A DNA stretch of 6,901 bases from Clostridia bacterium (GCA_017620875.1 JAGAUH010000061.1:1-6901); one strand, 5' to 3'; counted from the first letter of the stretch, positions 1 to 5,937 are shown. Numbers and translations are program-made. Notes: generated from the sequence alone by a model not told the origin.

Positions 1-132
1 ATACTTTAATATATATATTATATATAATATAAACTAAAAAATCAATAAATTTTGATAAAAAATAGGTAAAAATAAAAAATAAAAATTTTATCCACAAAAT
101 TATTAACAATGTGGATAACTCTATGTGGATAA
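1..132. other. oriC: Candidate replication origin segment: TA-rich tract plus three DnaA boxes
   Basis: Three perfect matches to the DnaA box TTATCCACA lie in 45 bp: 88-96 on the plus strand, and 110-118 and 124-132 on the minus strand (read as TGTGGATAA). Positions 1-40 are an almost pure A/T run of alternating TA, a plausible DNA-unwinding element. The next gene is rsmG (gidB), which lies beside the chromosomal origin in many bacteria. The window begins inside this region, so more boxes, dnaA or mnmG could lie to the left. Essential gltX lies on the strand that would be lagging if the origin is here, which argues mildly against. A DnaA-regulated promoter is the alternative. Confidence 0.6.
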
Positions 133-226
133 AAAGAGAATAAGTGCATAATTTTTCTTAAATTTTGTGGCATTAAAAAATATTTTTTAAAAGTAGAACT
201 GTTATAATAAAAGTGTAAAAATATTA

Positions 227-255
227 TTGAAGAAAAATTTGTATTATGATATAAT
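227..255 (+). promoter_or_regulatory. Promoter of rsmG (extended -10)
   Basis: The -35 is TTGAAG (227-232) and the -10 is a consensus TATAAT (250-255), separated by 17 bp and with a TGn extension at 247-249. The -10 ends only 6 nt before the ATG at 262, so transcription should begin at or within a base or two of the start codon. A second extended -10 (TGT plus TATAAT at 203-208) lacks a good -35; it could give a longer transcript. Confidence 0.62.
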
Positions 256-261
256 ATTTTT

Positions 262-954
262 ATGTTATCAGATATTTTTTTAAGTGCTGGTTTTAGACTA
301 AACGCTAGCCAAGAGCAAGATTTATTAAAGTTTAAAGATTTACTTTTAGAGTACAATAAAATGTTTAACTTAACTTCTATTAAAGAAGAAGAACAAATTT
401 TTATAAAGCATTTTTTAGATAGTATTTACGGTGAAAAATATTTTACGGGTGGCAAAATTATCGAAATAGGATCCGGTGGTGGTTTTCCGTCTGTTCCGCT
501 AAAATTGTATAATAAAAATTTAAATTTTACTTTGGTAGAATCCGTGGGTAAAAAGTGTAAGTTTTTAAACGTTGTTAAAAAGAAGTTTAATTTATCTAAC
601 TTTAACGTAATAAACGCTCGTTGCGAAGATTTAGCAAAAAAATCCGATTTTAGAGAACAGTTCGATTTTGTAACCGCAAGGGCTGTTGCTAAAATAAATA
701 CTCTTTTAGAGTATACTTTGCCTTTTTTAAAAATTGGGGGTAAGTTTATAGCGTTTAAAACAAGCGATCCCGAGGAACTTCTTCTTGCTAGTAAGGTAGC
801 ACCTTTACTTGGCGGAACGCTAGAAGAAACAATTTCTTATTCGCTACCCAACGAACAAGGCAACCGTGTTATTTATATTTTTACTAAAACTAGTCATACG
901 GATAAAAAATATCCGAGAGGTTTAGGGAAAGAGCGCTCTAACCCACTTGTTTAA
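262..954 (+). CDS. rsmG: 16S rRNA (guanine-527 N7) methyltransferase RsmG
   Basis: RsmG (GidB) is a cytoplasmic SAM-dependent enzyme that methylates N7 of G527 in the 530 loop of 16S rRNA; its loss gives low-level streptomycin resistance in other bacteria. The 230-residue product has the usual family length and landmarks: an N-terminal helical part with YNKMFNLTSI (31-40) and KHFLDS (49-54), the SAM-binding glycine loop IGSGGGFP (69-76), LVES (91-94), TARAVA (138-143), the strand with IGGKFIAFK (158-166), and the typical basic tail KYPR (216-219). The start at 262 fits the family N-terminus; the next Met (residue 34) would remove conserved sequence. No Shine-Dalgarno sequence precedes the ATG and the promoter lies directly against it, so translation is probably leaderless. 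The stop codon lies inside the first arm of the repeat that follows. Confidence 0.96.
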   Translation: MLSDIFLSAGFRLNASQEQDLLKFKDLLLEYNKMFNLTSIKEEEQIFIKHFLDSIYGEKYFTGGKIIEIGSGGGFPSVPLKLYNKNLNFTLVESVGKKCKFLNVVKKKFNLSNFNVINARCEDLAKKSDFREQFDFVTARAVAKINTLLEYTLPFLKIGGKFIAFKTSDPEELLLASKVAPLLGGTLEETISYSLPNEQGNRVIYIFTKTSHTDKKYPRGLGKERSNPLV

Positions 955-1071
955 ACTTCCTATTTGCGGCGTTCTACTTTGTCAGGTTGCGCCCAACTGC
1001 AGTTACGTACAGACGTACGCGCCTTTGTTGGTGCTCATCTTTCGCGTATAACTTGCAACTATAAAGTTTAA
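949..1071. repeat. MITE-like GC-richer insert bounded by GTTTAAACTT / AAGTTTAA
   Basis: The segment starts with GTTTAAACTT (949-958), which contains the rsmG stop codon, and ends with AAGTTTAA (1064-1071), the inverse of the inner part. It is visibly richer in G+C than its surroundings. It can fold: 989-997 pairs with 1027-1034, enclosing a perfect 5-bp hairpin CGTAC-agac-GTACG (1006-1019). The block CGTTCTACT (970-978) followed by GTCA recurs at 5580-5588, after the stop of the other plus-strand operon. No reading frame looks protein-like. I infer a non-autonomous repeat or structured RNA. The exact borders are uncertain because the TTTAAA core is self-complementary. Confidence 0.45.
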
Positions 1072-1094
1072 TCCGTTTCTATTTAAATAAATAT

Positions 1095-1126
1095 AAAACA
1101 CTTACTTTTTATAGTAGGTGTTTTTT
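1095..1126 (+). terminator. Intrinsic terminator, probably of rsmG
   Basis: A 12-bp stem (1095-1106 with 1113-1124, one G-T pair) with a 6-nt loop runs into a six-T tract at 1121-1126. It lies 141 nt past the rsmG stop, separated from it by the GC-richer insert. That suggests the insert came between the gene and its original terminator. Confidence 0.75.
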
Positions 1127-1318
1127 AAACTTTTGCGACCAACAAGGTTAGCCAAATCCTATAATTTTGTCGAGCCTAGTGCGTCAAAGCACGACAATAA
1201 GTCAGTAGTTTAACAAAGTAAAACTACAAGACCTAAAAGTCGGCTTTTCCTTGTCCCAAAAAACTTTTGCTTGCAAAACTTTTTCGGGAGCCTGATATTG
1301 TTTCTAGAAAGTTTAAAC
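1124..1318. repeat. Mosaic intergenic repeat, copy A, with TTTAAACTT / AAGTTTAAA ends
   Basis: This segment runs from TTTAAACTT (1124-1132) to AAGTTTAAAC (1309-1318). Blocks shared with copy B, in order: 1138-1176 equals 5619-5657 at 36 of 39 bases; 1171-1199 equals 5741-5769 at 28 of 29; 1239-1268 equals 5811-5840 at 28 of 30; 1275-1289 equals 5848-5862 exactly; 1304-1318 equals 5906-5920 exactly. A long imperfect hairpin spans 1254-1289, with a CTTG apex and conserved mismatches. A smaller hairpin at 1206-1228 (GTAGTTT / AAACTAC) sits where copy B carries a strong terminator. The similarity continues beyond the right end (1300-1335 resembles 5669-5703), so the borders are not settled. No ORF is supported. 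The remainder to 1426 is AT-rich with nothing else recognisable. Confidence 0.7.
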
Positions 1319-1426
1319 CCTTTCATTATTTAGGTATAAAGTACAACGTTTAAGTCTTATATAAATTATAAAAAATTACTTTAAACTATTTCTTTATTTA
1401 AAATTGGTTTATAAATTAAAAAATTT

Positions 1427-1461
1427 AAAAGGTATTAGAATTTTTTTCTAGTACCTTTTTT
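1427..1461 (+). terminator. Intrinsic terminator at the end of repeat copy A
   Basis: A 12-bp stem (1427-1438 with 1448-1459, one wobble pair) is followed by a T run to 1461. The left flank and arm (1421-1438) match 5932-5949 at 17 of 18 bases, so the same terminator closes both repeat copies. There is no plus-strand gene between it and the terminator at 1095-1126. Confidence 0.75.
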
Positions 1462-1483
1462 ATTTAAAAAAGTGAAATTGCAT

Positions 1484-1512
1484 AAAAAATTGCCCGATTA
1501 TTTCGGGCAATT
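1484..1512 (-). terminator. Intrinsic terminator of the gltX-hydrolase unit
   Basis: A perfect 10-bp stem (1488-1497 with 1503-1512, core TGCCCGA / TCGGGCA) and a 5-nt loop are followed on the minus strand by a six-T run (A at 1484-1489 on the plus strand). It lies 71 nt past the hydrolase stop and faces the plus-strand terminator at 1427-1461. Confidence 0.85.
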
Positions 1513-1583
1513 AAATTTTAAAAAAATTATAATAAAAAACTTTAATATAAAAAAAAGTAAATTATTGTTTTTTTTATTTAGTC

Positions 1584-2561
1584 TTATTTTAAAAAATCTA
1601 TTGTTTTTTGTAAAATATCTAAATCTTGTTCGGTTATTTTTTCGTAATCTACGGTGTTTAAAAACTCTTTTTTATCTTGAGCGGAATTTAGTGCAGTTAT
1701 AGTGTTTGCTAGTTCTTGCTCGGCAAGAGTAGTATTATATGGGTTATGTGCTTTGTCTTGGCAAAAAACTGTGGTTACGTTATCTTTAAAATTGTAAGTT
1801 ACTTTGCCGATAATTTGGTCTTTTTCGCCAAAAAATATAAGTGCGGGTTTTTTGCTATTTTCTATGGTTTTATAACTAGAAATATTAAAAAATTTACCAT
1901 ATCTTAAGCCGTAGTAAACAAACCTAAAAGGTATTAAAAAATTTGCTAAGCCCTTAATAATTTTTTTGCTTTGACTAAATATTATTTTTAAAGGTTTATC
2001 AAATGGAGCAAAGGCAATAATTTTTTTAACTTTTGGAAAAGTGCTACCTGCTAAAGCGGTATATCCACCCCAACTATGTCCCCATAAAAATAAAGGTTTT
2101 TCTTGTAAAAAGTTTATTTCTTCTAAATAGTTATAAAGTGCCGTTAAATCTTGTATGCTTGCGCCAAAATGAGTAATTTTTCCATCGGAAAGTTTACAAC
2201 CCCTACAATCGAAACCAATGCAAGTGTAACCACGGTTTATATAATAATCTATTTCCGTAAGATACGCTTCGTGTCCGGCACCGTATCCGTGGCAAAATAT
2301 AATAATAGGGTTAGAATCTAAATTTTCTTTATAATAAAATCTACCCCTTAAAATGCTTTTGCAACTAGTAAAGCAAAAATCTTTATATTGCATATTTTTA
2401 AAGTTAGAAAGCGGTTTATCTTGTAAAGAAAATTCCGTTCTGTCGCACCTACGCGAAAATATAAACTTTTTTTCTATATGGCAATGTATAAATCCTACTA
2501 TTATAGTTAGTAGTAGTAATACCCCAACTACTATTAAAACAACTTTTAATTCGGTAGGCAT
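1584..2561 (-). CDS. Membrane-anchored alpha/beta hydrolase (serine esterase/lipase-like)
   Basis: The 325-residue product begins with one hydrophobic segment (about 6-27) and a following basic stretch, so it is probably tethered to the membrane by its N-terminus. The catalytic fold follows: oxyanion-hole motif HGYG (91-94), FDCRG (117-121), nucleophile elbow GHSWGG with Ser163, acid in FGEKD with Asp248, and base in AHNPY with His272. All three triad residues are present, so it should be active; ester or thioester cleavage is the family expectation and the substrate cannot be read from sequence. The start ATG is 1 nt after the gltX stop, with GGAG inside the last gltX codons 6 nt upstream, so the two genes are co-transcribed and probably translationally coupled. 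The tail after 290 is acidic, helical-looking and unassigned. A lysophospholipase-like role is possible but unproven. Confidence 0.85.
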   Translation of the reverse strand: MPTELKVVLIVVGVLLLLTIIVGFIHCHIEKKFIFSRRCDRTEFSLQDKPLSNFKNMQYKDFCFTSCKSILRGRFYYKENLDSNPIIIFCHGYGAGHEAYLTEIDYYINRGYTCIGFDCRGCKLSDGKITHFGASIQDLTALYNYLEEINFLQEKPLFLWGHSWGGYTALAGSTFPKVKKIIAFAPFDKPLKIIFSQSKKIIKGLANFLIPFRFVYYGLRYGKFFNISSYKTIENSKKPALIFFGEKDQIIGKVTYNFKDNVTTVFCQDKAHNPYNTTLAEQELANTITALNSAQDKKEFLNTVDYEKITEQDLDILQKTIDFLK

Positions 2562-2562
2562 A

Positions 2563-4011
2563 TTATTCTCCCAATTTTGCTTTTAATAGACTTATAGAGT
2601 GGTTTATACGCCTAATACTTTCTTCTTTACCAAGTAATAAACACATTTCTATTGCTCCACCAGGCGTGCTTTCTTTACCCGTTAAAGCAATACGAGTAGG
2701 ATATAAAACTTGTCCGTTTTTATAGCCCTTTTCGGTTGCTAAACCAATTAAACTATCATGTAAGCCGTCGTGTGTCCACTCGCAATTACTAATAGCGTTT
2801 AATACTAGTGGTAAAACTTGTAAAGATAACGCTTCGTCAGTTTTCATTTTTTTGTGGCAGAATAGTGCGGTATTGTAATCGGTAAACTCGTTTAAAAACT
2901 CTAGTTTTTCCGGTATTTCGCCAAGAGTTTCTATCCTTGTTTTTAATAAAGATAACATAAGGGTGCTATCGTATTTACCATAAACAGAACTTTTTTGTAA
3001 AAACGGCTCTGCTACTTTAAAATATTCTTCGTCGCTTAAAGCCTTAATATATTCGCCGTTAAGCCATTTTAATTTAACTTCGTCAAAGATAGAAGGCGAT
3101 TTACTTATTCCGTCTAAACTAAATAACCTAATCATATCTTCCATAGTCATTTTTTCTATATTTTCTTTAGGGCTCCAACCAAGTAGTGCAACGTAGTTAA
3201 TAATTGCTTGTGGTAAATATCCTTTAGAAACGAAATCGTCAAAGTTGGCGTCGCCATAACGTTTACTTAGTTTTCTCGTAGCGTCTTTCATAATGGTTGG
3301 TAAGTGAATATAAACGGGTCTTTCCCAACCGAAAGCGTCGTACATAAGGTTATATTTTGGCGTAGAAGAAAGATATTCCGTACCCCTTATAACGTGAGTT
3401 ATACCCATAAGGTGGTCGTCTATAACGTTGGCAAAGTTATAAGTTGGCATACCGTCTGACTTAATTAAAATATTGTCTTCTAATTCGCTATGGTCAATGG
3501 TTATCGTTCCGTAAATTAAGTCTTCGTAACTAGAACTACCAACTTCCGGAATATTTTGTCTTATAACGTAACTCTCGCCACTCGCTATTCGCTTTTCTAC
3601 TTCTTCTTTAGATAGTTTTAAACAGTGTTTATCGTATTTTCTGTTGCCGTTTTCGTCGGTTAAACTCTCTAATCTTTCTTTAGAACAAAAACAATAGTAT
3701 GCTCCGCCTTTTTCTATAAGTTCTAGTGCGTATTTTTTATAAATATCCATACGCTCGCTTTGGATATAAGGACCGTAGTTTCCGCCCTTATCAGGGCCTT
3801 CGTCATAGTCCATACCACTTTCTTTTAAAGAAGAATAAATAACTTCTATCGCGCCTTCTACAAAACGCTCTTTGTCGGTATCTTCTATTCTTAAAATAAA
3901 ATCTCCGCCGTTTGCTTTTGCGTATAGGTATGCGTATAACGCCGTTCTTAAACCGCCTAGATGCATAAATCCCGTTGGGCTTGGGGCAAATCTCGTTCTT
4001 ACTTTGCTCAT
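2563..4011 (-). CDS. gltX: Glutamate--tRNA ligase (GluRS)
   Basis: This is a class I aminoacyl-tRNA synthetase that charges tRNA-Glu (and often tRNA-Gln in bacteria lacking GlnRS) with glutamate in the cytoplasm. With the start at 4011 it has 482 residues, normal for bacterial GluRS. The Rossmann core shows PSPTG and the HIGH-equivalent HLGG (17-20), RIEDTD (41-46), RGTEYLSS (209-216) and the KMSKS-equivalent KLSKR (247-251), followed by the helical anticodon-binding region. The insert has Cys107, Cys109 and Cys130 in the zinc-site arrangement, but the fourth ligand is not obvious. I chose the ATG at 4011 because GGAG lies 6 nt upstream and MSKVRTRFAPSPTG is the family N-terminus; the in-frame ATG at 4041 has no ribosome site and lies in a hairpin. 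It is the first gene of a two-gene unit with the hydrolase. Confidence 0.96.
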   Translation of the reverse strand: MSKVRTRFAPSPTGFMHLGGLRTALYAYLYAKANGGDFILRIEDTDKERFVEGAIEVIYSSLKESGMDYDEGPDKGGNYGPYIQSERMDIYKKYALELIEKGGAYYCFCSKERLESLTDENGNRKYDKHCLKLSKEEVEKRIASGESYVIRQNIPEVGSSSYEDLIYGTITIDHSELEDNILIKSDGMPTYNFANVIDDHLMGITHVIRGTEYLSSTPKYNLMYDAFGWERPVYIHLPTIMKDATRKLSKRYGDANFDDFVSKGYLPQAIINYVALLGWSPKENIEKMTMEDMIRLFSLDGISKSPSIFDEVKLKWLNGEYIKALSDEEYFKVAEPFLQKSSVYGKYDSTLMLSLLKTRIETLGEIPEKLEFLNEFTDYNTALFCHKKMKTDEALSLQVLPLVLNAISNCEWTHDGLHDSLIGLATEKGYKNGQVLYPTRIALTGKESTPGGAIEMCLLLGKEESIRRINHSISLLKAKLGE

Positions 4012-4021
4012 AATTATCTCC

Positions 4022-4048
4022 AAAAAAATGCAAATATTCATATTTGCA
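4022..4048 (-). promoter_or_regulatory. Terminator-like hairpin in the gltX leader
   Basis: In the roughly 50-nt leader between promoter and ribosome site there is a perfect 9-bp inverted repeat TGCAAATAT / ATATTTGCA (4029-4048). On the minus strand it is followed at once by seven T (A at 4022-4028) and then by the GGAG of gltX. It has the form of an intrinsic terminator or attenuator, but the stem is AT-rich and its true loop would be about 4 nt, so it would be weak. The leader is far too short for a T-box. Confidence 0.5.
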
Positions 4049-4069
4049 ATAGTATTTTTTTATAGTTAT

Positions 4070-4098
4070 AGTATACTAAAACTTAAAAAATATTGCAA
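4070..4098 (-). promoter_or_regulatory. Promoter of the gltX-hydrolase unit
   Basis: Read on the minus strand, the -35 is TTGCAA (4093-4098) and the -10 is TATACT (4070-4075), with exactly 17 bp between. Transcription would begin near 4063, giving a leader of about 50 nt before the gltX ATG at 4011. Confidence 0.65.
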
Positions 4099-4167
4099 CT
4101 ATTAAAAAAAGTTTTTAAAAAATAGTAAAAAAGGTGAATTTGCTATATTTATGTTTTAATAAAACTA

Positions 4168-4196
4168 TTGTGGAAAATTTATAATTATGTTACAAT
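4168..4196 (+). promoter_or_regulatory. Promoter of the alpha-galactosidase operon
   Basis: The -35 is TTGTGG (4168-4173) and the -10 is TACAAT (4191-4196), with a 17-bp spacer and a TGn extension (4188-4190). The start would be near 4203, leaving a leader of about 30 nt with AGGAG at 4221-4225, 7 nt before the ATG. The promoter is divergent from that of gltX. ATTGT and ACAAT form a loose inverted pair across it, but I see no convincing operator or cre site. Confidence 0.62.
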
Positions 4197-4232
4197 AAGG
4201 TTATAAAAAAATTAATTTTTAGGAGACTAAAT

Positions 4233-5369
4233 ATGATTAAACAAACACCGCCTATGGGTTGGAACACTTGGAATACTTTTGGGGAAAACATTAACGAAGA
4301 TTTAATTAAAAAAACTGCCGAAATTTTAGTAAACACAGGGCTTAGAGATTGTGGTTACGATTACGTTATACTAGACGATTGTTGGGCTTTAAAAGAAAGA
4401 GATCCTAAAACCGGTAAACTTGTAGCAGATCCCGTTAAATTTCCTAGCGGAATGAAAGCGCTTGGCGACTTTTTACACGAAAAGGGATTAAAATTTGGTA
4501 TTTATTCTTGTATAGGTACTCTTACTTGCCAAAAATACCCTGGTAGTTTCGATTACGAGTTTTTAGATGCTCAAACTTTTGCCGAGTGGGGTGTAGACTA
4601 TTTAAAATATGACCACTGCTACCGCGCAGAAACTTATAAAAGCGAAAATTTATATCGCCGTATGAGTATTGCCCTAGCAAACTGTGGTAGAGATATTTTA
4701 TTTAACACTTGCTCTTGGGGAGAACAAGAAACTGCAAAATGGATTAACTCTATAGATGCGCACGCTTGGCGTTCTACGGGGGATATTTTTGATAAGTGGG
4801 AAAGTATTTACGATTTATTTTTACAACAATTTAGCGTTTTAGGTTTAGGTGGTAAAAACTGCTTTAACGATATGGATATGCTAGTAGTTGGTATGAAAGG
4901 TAAAGGTAACGTTGGTCTTGGCGGTTGCACTTACGACGAATATAAGGCTCACTTTGATATTTGGGCGTTTATGGCTAGTAACCTTATTATCGGTTGCGAT
5001 ATTAGAGAAATGGACGACGAAACTTTAAAAATATTATCTAATAAAGAAGTTATTGCAATAAACCAAGACGAAGCGGTTAGACAACCGTTTATTATTCAAG
5101 ATAACCAATGGCATAAAATACTTGGTAGACACCTATCTAACGGTGATATTGCAATTTTAGTTGTAAACTCTACTACCGAAGTTGCTACAAATTTAAGTTT
5201 TAACTTAGATATTTTAGGCTTAAGCAGAGTTACAGGTAAAACTTTATTGGTTAGAGATACCGACACTAAAGAAGAATGGAAAATTAACAATTGCGTATTC
5301 GACGTATCACCTTTTAAACTAAAAGGACACGCTACAAAACTATTTAGAGCAAAAGTAGTAGATTTATAA
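4233..5369 (+). CDS. Alpha-galactosidase, glycoside hydrolase family 27
   Basis: GH27 enzymes are retaining exo-glycosidases that release terminal alpha-linked galactose (some members act on N-acetylgalactosamine) from melibiose, raffinose-type oligosaccharides and galactomannan fragments. The 378-residue product begins with the family N-terminus TPPMGWNTWN (5-14). It carries the substrate-binding LDDCW (47-51), the nucleophile in YLKYDHC (Asp127), the acid/base in WRSTGDI (Asp184), GCDIREM (254-260) and AINQD (275-279), then a C-terminal beta-sandwich from about 290. There is no signal peptide, so it acts in the cytoplasm on imported oligosaccharides. The length matches single-domain bacterial GH27 with no added carbohydrate-binding module. 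It overlaps the next gene by one base (TAATG). No transporter or regulator is adjacent, and uptake must be encoded elsewhere. Alpha-galactosidase versus N-acetylgalactosaminidase specificity is not settled by these motifs. Confidence 0.94.
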   Translation: MIKQTPPMGWNTWNTFGENINEDLIKKTAEILVNTGLRDCGYDYVILDDCWALKERDPKTGKLVADPVKFPSGMKALGDFLHEKGLKFGIYSCIGTLTCQKYPGSFDYEFLDAQTFAEWGVDYLKYDHCYRAETYKSENLYRRMSIALANCGRDILFNTCSWGEQETAKWINSIDAHAWRSTGDIFDKWESIYDLFLQQFSVLGLGGKNCFNDMDMLVVGMKGKGNVGLGGCTYDEYKAHFDIWAFMASNLIIGCDIREMDDETLKILSNKEVIAINQDEAVRQPFIIQDNQWHKILGRHLSNGDIAILVVNSTTEVATNLSFNLDILGLSRVTGKTLLVRDTDTKEEWKINNCVFDVSPFKLKGHATKLFRAKVVDL

Positions 5370-5557
5370 TGGAAAAATGTACCGCTTGTAATAAAGATTT
5401 ACAAAAAATAGACGTGGGTTTATCTAAAAAACTAATAAACCGCGGAACAACAACCTATTTTTGTATCTATTGTCTAGCAAAAAAGTATAATTGCACCGTA
5501 GAATTATTAAGGGAAAAGGCGGAGCATTTTAAGCAAATGGGTTGTACATTGTTTTAA
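5369..5557 (+). CDS. Small putative zinc-binding protein with two CxxC pairs
   Basis: The 62-residue product has CTAC (Cys4, Cys7) and CIYC (Cys32, Cys35), a four-cysteine arrangement typical of a zinc ribbon or treble clef. Between them lies the basic segment KKLINRG (20-26). Behind them come a probable helix (about 43-56) and two more cysteines (42 and 58) near the end GCTLF. Its ATG shares a base with the alpha-galactosidase stop (TAATG), so it is translated by coupling. I find no separate ribosome site, though the spacing and cysteine pattern mark it as a real gene. I cannot name a family or function; from memory, small proteins with this layout and a CTLF-like end occur in Clostridia. 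Its pairing with a glycosidase could be incidental. The following repeat begins at its stop codon. Confidence 0.75.
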   Translation: MEKCTACNKDLQKIDVGLSKKLINRGTTTYFCIYCLAKKYNCTVELLREKAEHFKQMGCTLF

Positions 5558-5920
5558 ACTTTAAAGCGTCTATAAACTTCGTTCTACTGCGTTTCTGTCA
5601 AAATTGTAGACTTTGGTAACCAAAAAGGTTAGCCAAATCCTAAAATTTTGCCGAGCCTTGTATAACTTGTTTCTAGCCACTTTAAAACACTCATTATTTA
5701 GGTGTGGTAAAACAAGGGCACCCAATCTTAAAAATTTATGCGAGCCTAGTGCGTCAAAGTACGACAATATTTAAACAACCACCAAACCTTTGGTGGTTGT
5801 TTTTGTTTTTGTCGACTTTTCCTTATCCCAAAAAACTTTTATTATATAAAACTTTTTCGGGAACCCTAATAAAATTTTTTACGGATTTCCTAGCACTACT
5901 TGTAACTAGAAAGTTTAAAC
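5552..5920. repeat. Mosaic intergenic repeat, copy B
   Basis: This segment starts with TTTTAAACTT (5552-5561), overlapping the stop of the small gene, and ends with AAGTTTAAAC (5911-5920). Shared with copy A: CGTTCTACT (5580-5588), 5619-5657, 5669-5703 (like 1300-1335), 5741-5769, 5811-5840, 5848-5862 and 5906-5920. It contains two diverged versions of the block ending in CGAGCC (5619-5657 and about 5710-5746), so it is a mosaic with an internal duplication. The hairpin at 5826-5862 keeps the same outer stem and mismatches as copy A (1254-1289), while its two apical pairs are changed on both sides. No credible coding frame is present. Confidence 0.7.
5773..5804 (+). terminator. Strong intrinsic terminator inside repeat copy B
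   Basis: A perfect inverted repeat AAACAACCACCA... (5773-5786 with 5789-5802; in practice about 13 bp with a 4-nt loop) is followed by T-rich sequence to 5810. It is the first strong terminator downstream of the alpha-galactosidase operon, about 216 nt past its last stop. It occupies the place where copy A has a weak GTAGTTT hairpin. Confidence 0.8.
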
Positions 5921-5937
5921 TTTTTATTAATAAATTT

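Noticed and set aside
42..356. 104-codon minus-strand open frame across the DnaA boxes
   Set aside because: Lys/Asn/Phe/Ile-rich composition typical of translated AT-rich DNA. It overlaps the DnaA boxes, the rsmG promoter and the rsmG start, and lacks a ribosome site.
955..1071. Remnant of a protein-coding gene after rsmG, suggested by higher GC
   Set aside because: Frames on both strands give short stretches with stops and no recognisable motif; hairpin pairing explains the sequence better.
1133..1165. Promoter inside repeat copy A (TTGCGA and TATAAT)
   Set aside because: The spacing is 21 bp, too long for a normal sigma-70-type promoter, and the TATAAT is not kept in the other copies.
955..1471. 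tRNA or other standard RNA gene in the intergenic regions
   Set aside because: No T-loop (GTTCRANYC) with a pairable acceptor stem was found on either strand, here or in 5558-6755.
1472..1702. 76-codon plus-strand open frame
   Set aside because: It overlaps the minus-strand terminator and the hydrolase 3' end. The composition is low-complexity Leu/Phe/Lys, consistent with a shadow.
4012..4041. Upstream in-frame ATG for gltX giving ten more residues
   Set aside because: It has no Shine-Dalgarno sequence, it is buried in the leader hairpin, and the extension is absent from the usual GluRS N-terminus. The ATG at 4011 has GGAG at ideal spacing.
4012..4063. T-box riboswitch upstream of gltX
   Set aside because: The leader is only about 50 nt and shows no specifier stem or T-box sequence.
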